A DNA stretch of 64,000 bases. Source: Symsagittifera roscoffensis. Lineage: Eukaryota > Xenacoelomorpha > Acoela > Convolutidae. The notes under the pieces were generated by a model that saw only the letters and a list, made by a program, of their open reading frames with translations, searched no databases and was not told the origin of the DNA. The position numbers and the translations under genes are program-made. Numbering within the stretch: position 1 is the first letter of the stretch; each line of letters opens with the position of its first letter. Location: positions 10,276,670-10,340,669 of the forward strand of contig NC_087062.1 of NCBI RefSeq assembly GCF_963678635.1, given 5' to 3'. This document shows, piece after piece, positions 57,786-64,000 of the stretch.

Positions 57786-58106
57786 AATTTTTTAAAATTG
57801 TTAATTCAAACGTTTTCGCACATTTTGTGCATCGTCAGGATATAAAATTTTTTATTTACAATAAAATGATCAAAGATCATGTATGAAATTCAAAAAGAAC
57901 ATGTTAGAAATTTTTAACCAATCACATTCTTACATCTATTATTAGGTAATCATTATTTCATCGATTATGACAATTTCCATACTTTTTTGTTACTTGAGTC
58001 ATAATTTTTCGATTTGATAATTTTATCCAAACTGACATGTCAGTTTATTTTTTCAAAAATTGCAATTTTTAGTCATGTTTAAACATGTACTATAATTTTA
58101 ATGTCA
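57786..58106 (-). repeat. Penelope-like element pseudo-LTR (5' copy)
   Basis: Direct repeat of 53,992-54,310 lying upstream of the PLE coding start on the minus strand. It is best read as the 3' end of a truncated upstream copy. The hammerhead-like core lies at 57,811-57,838. Confidence 0.85.
57811..57838 (-). ncRNA. Hammerhead-ribozyme-like core, 5' pseudo-LTR
   Basis: Identical to the core at 54,016-54,043: CTGACGA, GCAC/GTGC stem, GAAAACG. Two copies bracketing the element would let the RNA be trimmed at both ends if active. Confidence 0.5.
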
Positions 58107-58529
58107 CAAAGACTCTAGTTAAAAACAAAAAAGATCCCGACCGGATTCGAAACACAAACATTTTGTCGTCTCAAGCAATTCGGTTACTTCAATGCCAGAT
58201 TCTGCGGATGGTTGATTGAATATGAATTTAAAATTACCAACCGGTAACAAAGCCGAACATATCGGAGCAGAAATCCTTCAAGACTAACAAAATTCAAACT
58301 ATTAAAAAAACCTTGTCCCCTTTTCCTCAGAAAACACACAAACACAACAAAAATTCGCTCCTCAAACGACGCAAAGGATACCACTAAGTCGGTATGGAAA
58401 AGCTGAAATGAATTAGGCCAAAAAGAAGACAAAACGTAAAAAAAATAACTCAAAACCCCCCAAAAATATCAAATTTCGATTAACCCGGATTTTTGAAACG
58501 CTGAAACACAAAAAGAAGTTTTCAGCAAG
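58107..58529 (-). mobile_element. Interval with a tRNA-derived SINE head at 58,135-58,200
   Basis: On the minus strand CTGGCATTGAAGTAACCG (A-box-like), TTGC-TTGAGAC-GACA (anticodon arm, GAG) and TGTTTCGAATCCGG (B-box-like) indicate a tRNA-derived repeat. The rest to 58,529 has only short ORFs. Confidence 0.5.
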
Positions 58530-58835
58530 AAAAATACGATTCTTAGATGTGGCAACTAAGCCAAAAAACATCAGCAGGCGAATATTAGACCGACTATTTT
58601 ATTTGCAAAAAAAACAGGTCCTGGTCAGATTCGAACCTAGGATCTTTGTCGTCACAGGCGTATTCGTTACATCCAGGTTAAGTGTACAGAAGAAACTCGA
58701 ATTCATTATAAGCCAAGGTACCAACAGGAGTCCAAATGAGTCCTGTGAACGAAGTTTTTTACAGGAAAAAAAGTCTTGTACCCGATTGCAATACCCCATT
58801 GCTTATCGCAAGGGTGAAAAAACAAAGAAAATTAA
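58530..58835 (-). mobile_element. ~300-bp tRNA-related dispersed repeat, copy 1
   Basis: Near-identical direct repeat at 62,342-62,640. Minus strand: starts at CACCCTTGCGATAAGC, a T-run after GTACAAGAC, then about 170 bases in a tRNA-like part with GCCTGTGAC (anticodon loop, GTG) and AGGTTCGAATCTGACC (B box), then an AT-rich tail. The ORFs over it on both strands are spurious. The two copies flank the CR1 composite. Confidence 0.7.
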
Positions 58836-59063
58836 AGTTGTTTTTTTCCGCGTGGTGTGATAAAAGGATCTGAACGATAACTAGAACTTCGGCACATTCG
58901 ACATTCCCTGAAAAAAGGCAAATTGGACAACAGTTTTCGCAGAAAAATGAAAAAAGCAAAAAAATCACCAACAACGAAAACATTCACACAACCAATTTAA
59001 ATTTCTAGCGATCAGTCGGTTCATTTTAATGTCTTATTTTTAATTTCGCTTTTAATCGCCAAC

Positions 59064-60092
59064 ATGTTTGACCTCGAAATTTTCCGAAATTTGAACGACG
59101 AATTGAAATACGAGCTCTATAAAGACTTGATCGAAAATGTTACTTATTTTAAACGAATTATCGAAAACTTAACTGTATCAACGAAAGATGAAGAAAAAGG
59201 AAACAAATTTATTGATCTAGAAAATTTTAAAAACACGGGCAACTCGAAAATTGCAGAAAACAAATTTAAAAATGAATGGAGCAAGATTGAAACTCGGAGC
59301 AGAAATCAGAACAAACGAAGCGAAAATAACCAAGAAAGCAAGAATAACCAAGAAATCAAAATACAAGCAACCAATATTCAAGAAGAAAAATTCGACCAAC
59401 AACGAAAACATTTATTTTTACCACGAGAAGGAGAATATTCTGGCCTATTACTGGGAGACTCAATTGTTAACAGAATCAATGGGGAACAAATATCGGAAAA
59501 TGTGTTGGCGAGATGATTTGGTGGGCACAAAATTTCTGCATTGCTGGAACGCGTGAGAAACAGTAAATCGCGACATTTTAAAAATGTAACTACGCTAATT
59601 GGAATAAATGACTGCCTTTCAAATGATTTCGACGCGAAGGAAGCCGTGAGTAGCTTAGAAAAACTTATTTATCTCGTAAATCATAAATTCTCCCCAGAAA
59701 CAATTTCACTATGTACTGTAACTCCCTTATGCGCTTTTAGAAAAGATTTTAATCCAAATGTACAGAAGCTAAACAAGCAAATTCTTAATTTAGTACGGAT
59801 TGTAAAGGACTTGGGCGAAGTAAAATTGGATATTTTAGACATAAACAAAAATTTTAGTCAAAATACCGATGCGCTTAGCTCGGATGGTTTGCATCCTTCT
59901 GATGGGGGTGTTGAAATTTTGGTGCAAAGTTTTAGAGATTCTTTTAGAGGTTCTGATATTAATGCAAGCACATGTGAGATTACAACCCACCCCAGAATGA
60001 AGCAAACCCAGCAATCATCAAATTTAGATCCAAAAACGGCAGAAATGATACAATTTTTTCAAAACGGTGCAAAATTCTTTAGGAAATACTAG
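59064..60092 (+). pseudogene. CR1-like ORF1 with SGNH (GDSL) esterase domain, one nonsense codon
   Basis: The frame from ATG 59,064 to TAG at 60,090 spans 342 codons with a single in-frame TGA at 59,514-59,516. The N-terminal 120 residues are charged, with a possible coiled coil. SGNH blocks follow: LLLGDSIVNRI (catalytic Ser 133), FGGH (153-155 region), LIGIND (Asn 182) and DGLHPSDGG (Asp 274, His 277). CR1-like ORF1 proteins commonly carry such an esterase domain. The stop falls between AR and FGG and could be one CGA to TGA change. ORF2 begins about 180 bases downstream. Confidence 0.8.
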
Positions 60093-60271
60093 TTTTGCAT
60101 TTTTTCTTGGTGCAAACTTTGGCGATTATTTAATTTATTTAATTTATTATGCTGAATATTAAATTCTGGTTGTTTTGTGCAATTTATCTAATTTCCAAGG
60201 CTCAGATGGAAAATATAGAAAAAACCATTGTTTACTGGGGCTATCTAAGCTGCCATCACAAGATATTATGA

Positions 60272-61534
60272 TCGAAATGTGGGATAAATGAGTGGAGAGC
60301 TACCACACTGACTCATTTTTTCCTTTTTGCGTTGATACTGACCCAAAGTGGGGATGTTGAAAAAAACCCTGGTCCTATTGAAACCATTGAAATAGTCTAC
60401 GGCATCTGCTCAAAAAATTGTGCAAATCTTAAATTTGTTCATTTGAATTTTCAAAGTATTATTGGAAAACGGATGCAATTGAAAAAATTTATTGATGATA
60501 TGGGCAAAAATACAATCATAGGAATTTCCGAAACGTGGCTTAAAAAAGAAGATAGTGCCAATTTATGGAATCTCCACCCTAGAACGCATGCGATGTTCAG
60601 ATATGATAGGCAATCAGCGGTAAAAAAAAAGGCGGTGGTGACGTTTTGTTATATATACCAGTCAAATTGGCTCCGAAAGTGAGGCCTGATTTAAATTTAT
60701 ATGATAAAGAAAAATATGAGTCAGTGTGGGTTGAGTTCAAATCTACATTTAACATTTCCAGTAAAGAAAAAATGTTAGTTAATTTGTGTTATAATCCAAG
60801 CAGATCAAACTTTATTGATTTTTTGGAACAATTAAGGTTTAACATAGATAATGCATTTTCAGTTTCTAATAAAATTACGCTTCTGGGTGATTATAACATA
60901 AATTATCTGGACAGCAAAGAAAAATAAAATTTAGATTCTATAATTTTTCCATATGTATTGAAGGTTTTTGTCCAAACGATGAGACCAGAATTAGTTCCTC
61001 AACTAAAACTCATATCGACTACATTATCAGTGACTATAAAACAAACGGCATTGAATTTTGTTTTGATACACCTTATAAAACCGACCATTTTGCTTCATTT
61101 ATTTTGACGGATATAAAATGCGGCAAAAGTTTACCGAGGATAATTTCGACTTTCAATAAGAAAAATTATCAGAAAAATGAATTTTGCAATACACTCTCCG
61201 CTCTTCCTTGGTATTTCTTATATCAATGTACAGACGCACAAAACAAGTTCTCGACGATGATTTATTTAATTTCTAGTGCTCTTCAGCAACATGCGTCTAT
61301 CGAAAAAAAATTTGTTTGCATTTTTAAACCAAAAAATGTGTTGAAAACGGAATGGTTCGATTCAGAATGTCAGCAATTGTTGATTAAGAAACAGAAATCA
61401 CTCAGATCATATCGCAGTCAAAGCACAAGCGATAATTGGTCAAAGTACAAGTTTTTAAGTAATCAAATGAGCCAATTAATTAGAAGTAAACAACTCGATC
61501 ATTCAAATTTTCACTTCTCAGCACTTCATCAAAT
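60272..61534 (+). pseudogene. CR1-like ORF2 5' part: 2A peptide and AP-type endonuclease
   Basis: After the 2A peptide: KFVHLNFQSI (Asn near 60,446), IIGISETWL (catalytic Glu near 60,530), a frameshift at the A-run near 60,622, YIPVKLAPKV..., LLGDYNINYLD (Asp near 60,889), a stop at 60,925 with another shift, HIDYIISD and TDHFASF (Asp-His near 61,083). This is the full motif series of an APE endonuclease. A linker follows (LKTEWFDSECQQLL, 61,104 onwards) and then the sense copy stops at about 61,534, where inverted RT sequence begins. Three or more frame breaks, so not functional. Confidence 0.8.
60302..60376 (+). other. 2A-like ribosome-skipping peptide at the start of CR1 ORF2
   Basis: The plus frame reads a hydrophobic run (HFFLFALIL), then TQSGDVEKNPGP, the exact 2A signature D(V)ExNPGP, with the skip between Gly (60,371-60,373) and Pro (60,374-60,376). 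2A sequences at the N-terminus of APE-type non-LTR ORF2 proteins are known in several invertebrates. The frame is open back to a TGA at 60,269-60,271 but has no ATG before the 2A, so the start codon is lost or non-AUG. Confidence 0.9.
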
Positions 61535-61708
61535 GTCATATTTTTTGTACAGATGGTGAAATTGTAGAAGTTGAGTCATCCCCGATTGCATTTTACAGTA
61601 ACAGTGTTGGGCTTCATGCAAGTGTTTGTTGGTTAGATTATGAAGTTCATCAAAGATAAGTTTCTCTAGTATTTTTGATATACTGCAAAGAAGGCTTAAG
61701 GACCGGTA
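61535..61708 (-). pseudogene. Inverted CR1 RT fragment 1
   Basis: On the minus strand this matches 61,936-62,110 (RT segment ending near the tQLLQFHHLYQKYD region) with a few differences. It abuts the sense endonuclease half on its left and the hairpin junction on its right. Confidence 0.75.
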
Positions 61709-61741
61709 ACTGTTAAATTAAAGTAAGAATTTAACAGTTAC
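61706..61741. repeat. 14-bp perfect fold-back hairpin at an RT fragment junction
   Basis: GTAACTGTTAAATT (61,706-61,719) pairs with AATTTAACAGTTAC (61,728-61,741) around an 8-base loop. The outer GTAACT/AGTTAC belong to the two joined RT fragments; the inner part is extra sequence. Confidence 0.85.
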
Positions 61742-62338
61742 TGAAGCTGTTGGGGAGCGCTTATCATTTATTTTCACATATTGTCCCCTGTTTGTTAAGT
61801 AACTTGCAATGAGTTTCACGAAGTTCCCGCCAATTCCAAATTGTTGTATTTTATCAGTCAATTTTTGGCGAGGAACGCTGTCAAATGCTTTACGAAAATC
61901 TAGGTAGAAAACATGAAGTTCCGTTTCAGTTGAAATGTCATATTTTTGGTACAGATGGTGAAATTGTAGAAGTTGAGTCATCACCGATTGCATTTTACAG
62001 TAACCGTGTTGGACTTCATGCAAGTGTTTGTTGGTTAGATTATGAAAATCATCAAAGATAAGTTTCTCTAGTATTTTTGATATGCTGCAAAGAAGGCCTA
62101 ATGGCCGGTAATTCTCTATTTGTGATTTGTTCGCGTCTTTGAAACTTGGGACTACTTCACTGGTTTTCCAATAAGTGGGGGAAAATCCTGTTGCTATTAC
62201 AGTTTTGAAAACAAGATAGAGTGATTTTGATAGAGATGGCAAACTTTTTAGGATACGATTTTCGATGCTGTCAGGCCCACAGGTTTTACTGGTTTCAAAG
62301 TTTGAGAGAACTTGGACAATTTGACATTTTGATAGCAA
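61735..62338 (-). pseudogene. Inverted CR1 RT fragment 2 (RT motifs 0-4)
   Basis: The minus ORF 62,338-61,718 reads FETSKTCGPDSIENRILKSL, WKTSEVVPSFKDANKSQIEN with YRPLGLLCSISKILEKLI, HGYCKMQSVMTQLLQF, HVFYLDFRKAFDSVPRQKL (motif A Asp) and LTNRGQYVKINDKRSPTASVT, after which it breaks before the GVPQGS motif. Clear CR1/L2-type RT. It is head-to-head with the sense 5' half, so the two halves cannot form one gene as arranged. Confidence 0.85.
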
Positions 62339-62341
62339 AAA

Positions 62342-62640
62342 AAATTTCGATTCTTAGATGTGGCAACTAAGCCAAAAAAACATAAGCAGACGAATATTAT
62401 AACGACTATTTTAGTTGCAAAAAAAACAGGTCCTGGTCAGATTCAAACCTAGGACCTTTGTCGTCACAGGCGTATTCGTTACATCCAGGTTAAGTGTACA
62501 GAAGAAACTCGAATTCATTATAAGCCAAGGTACCAACAGGAGTCCAATTGAGTCCTGTGAACGAAGTTTTTTACAGGAAAAAAAGTCTTGTACCCGATTG
62601 CAATACCCCTGCTGATCGCAAGGGTGAAAAACAATCGCAG
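62342..62640 (-). mobile_element. ~300-bp tRNA-related dispersed repeat, copy 2
   Basis: Same sequence and orientation as 58,530-58,835 with scattered substitutions. On its right it abuts the 3' end of the second CR1 copy. Confidence 0.7.
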
Positions 62641-64000
62641 ATGATTCTCCATGTGCATGAGATTATTTCACTATATTGTTCAAAAAACTTCCAGTAGATT
62701 TTTGTTAAAACTGGCTTCGTCAGCTCGCTAATCTCGTAGTTTGTTTTCTTTGTAATGATGTTTAACAGTCTGCTAGATCTCTTCCAGAAGTTTTCATCGG
62801 CTTTTTTTTGTTCTTGTTTTTCAATATTTTTTTGATTACCGCTGGTTTGTCTTGTATTGATGTCATTTCCAGGGTTGTTCTTTATTGATAAGGGGATTTT
62901 TGGTGCTATAGTTTTCTTGCATAATCGATAGTAAGAGTAGAGCACCGTATAGTTCAAAGTACATAGATAGAGGCAGGAGTTCTAGTTGTTTTAATCTATT
63001 GTTGTAATTTTCCCATATGCCAAGTATCCATGAGGTGGCCCGTTTTTGGATTTTTTCGATATCCCTGATTTCACTTTTGTTTGCTGACCATGTTTGAGAT
63101 GCGTATGCTATTACAGAGACTACATACCCTTTGAATGCGTTCAGTTTCATATATTTGTTTGCTAGTTTCGATACGTTGCGTTTTAGAAAATAGAAAGCTC
63201 TCCAGGCTTTGGAATATCTTTTATCACAATTTTCTTTCCAAGTTAGGTTGGTTGCCATTATAATACCTAGATATTTTTGTTCTTTTTTACAACTTAGGCG
63301 ATTGGTATTTAGAGTCACATTATCAATTTTACATTTTGTTTTGATTGGTAGTATATAGCATTTACACTATTGGGTTTCATTTTGTTGTCTGAGCACCATT
63401 TTTTTATTCTATTTATGTCTTCTTGTAGTGTACAAGGGTCAGTATTTACAAGCTTGAAATTATGTGCATACCCAATTGATTCGCTATTTTTAATTATAGT
63501 TGGTAAAACATTTATGAATAGGATAAATAATAGGGTCCAATGATTGACCCTTGTGGCACACCACTAGTTACTGATGCTGTTGGAGAGCGCTTATCCTTTA
63601 TTTTCACAAATTGTCCCCTGTTTGTTAAGTAACTTGCGATGATTTTCACGAAGTTCCCGCCAATTCCAAATTGTTGTGTTTTATCAGTCAATTTTTGGCG
63701 AGGAACGCTGTCAAATGCTCTACGAAAATCTAGGTAGAGAATATAAAATCCGTTTCAGTTGAAATGTCATTTTTTTGGTACAGATGGTCAAAAAATTGTA
63801 GAAGTTGAGTCATCACCGATCGCATTTTTTAGTAACTTGCGTTCTTGAAGTTTGGTACAACTTCACTGTTTTTCCAATGAGTGGGGAAAAATCCTTTTGC
63901 TATTACAGTTTTGAAAACAAGATAGAGTGATTTTGATAGAGATGGCAAACTTTTTAGTATAAGATTTTCGATGTTGTCAGGCCCACAGCCTTTACTGGTA
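62641..64000 (-). pseudogene. Second CR1-like copy: RT and C-terminal domain, runs off the right edge
   Basis: Minus strand from the window edge: RT start (ENLILKSLPSLSKSLYL-like text, 63,990-63,841), an internal deletion near 63,835, FRKAFDSVPRQKLTDK-type text, SGVPQGSIIGP (63,57x), a shift, LLFILFINVLP, then YAHNFKL where YADD is expected, IKKWCSDNKMKPNS, and the C-terminal piece 63,318-62,863 (KKEQKYLGIIMATNLTWKEN, VIAYASQTWSANKSEIRDIE, LEKIQKRATS-type segment). It ends in a shifted CxxxxxC tail near 62,650 (SCTWRIICDC) next to the tRNA-related repeat. Confidence 0.8.

Larger units (their letters stand above)
53992..58106 (-). mobile_element. Penelope-like retroelement with PHD finger and GIY-YIG nuclease
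   Basis: Full-length-looking PLE. On the minus strand it runs: pseudo-LTR, untranslated leader, N-terminal domain exon (57,593-56,956), 68-nt intron, RT-bearing exon from 56,887, PHD finger inside the RT, GIY-YIG nuclease to 54,294, pseudo-LTR. PLEs insert by target-primed reverse transcription, with GIY-YIG supplying the nick. Defects are few: two compensating 1-nt frameshifts around the B/PHD/C segment and one near 54,455. That suggests a fairly young copy, unlike the Gypsy graveyard. Confidence 0.85.

Noticed and set aside
58549-58860. 103-codon plus ORF and its 62,415-62,615 relative
   Set aside because: Both fall within the tRNA-related dispersed repeat and are open by chance on both strands.

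Overview
The window is AT-rich animal (metazoan) nuclear DNA. The evidence is a spliced 15-exon host gene with GT/AG introns, retrotransposon families typical of invertebrate genomes (Ty3/Gypsy-like, CR1-like, Penelope-like), inverted-repeat MITE-like elements and tRNA-derived repeats. I cannot name the species. All identifications come from reading motifs; no search was run.

Region 1 (1-39,016) is a graveyard of one or two related Ty3/Gypsy-like LTR elements. Protease, reverse transcriptase, RNase H and integrase can all be recognised but are full of stops. The dead copies have been amplified by overlapping direct tandem duplications: 0.65 kb (1,061/1,714), 9.12 kb (2,037/11,158), 2.4 kb integrase units, 5.66 kb (18,941/24,598) and 5.14 kb (29,454/34,592), plus a 228-bp tandem repeat near 33.1-33.8 kb. 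Stops are shared between copies, so decay came before duplication.

Region 2 (39,017-53,990) is the host part. It holds an unidentified 163-codon ORF at 39,240-39,731, two short hypothetical ORFs near 42 kb, and one clear host gene on the minus strand, a Rab escort protein (REP/CHM family). I rebuilt that gene from 15 exons between 53,248 and 42,859; it splices in frame to about 613 residues. Its introns and flanks hold MITE-like elements, an inverted pair of a ~450-bp repeat and tRNA-derived fragments.

Region 3 (53,992-58,106) is a nearly complete Penelope-like element (PLE) on the minus strand between ~320-bp direct pseudo-LTRs. Each pseudo-LTR carries a hammerhead-ribozyme-like core. Its reading frame appears to be split by a 68-nt intron. 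It has an unassigned N-terminal domain, an RT, a C-terminal GIY-YIG nuclease and, most unusually, a complete PHD finger inserted inside the RT palm between the B motif and the YVDD box. This is the best candidate in the window for something undescribed.

Region 4 (58,107-64,000) holds rearranged CR1-like non-LTR elements. One sense 5' half has an SGNH-esterase ORF1, a 2A ribosome-skipping peptide and an AP endonuclease. It is joined head-to-head to inverted RT fragments, with a fold-back hairpin at one junction. A second minus-strand copy runs off the right end. Two direct copies of a ~300-bp tRNA-related repeat flank the composite.
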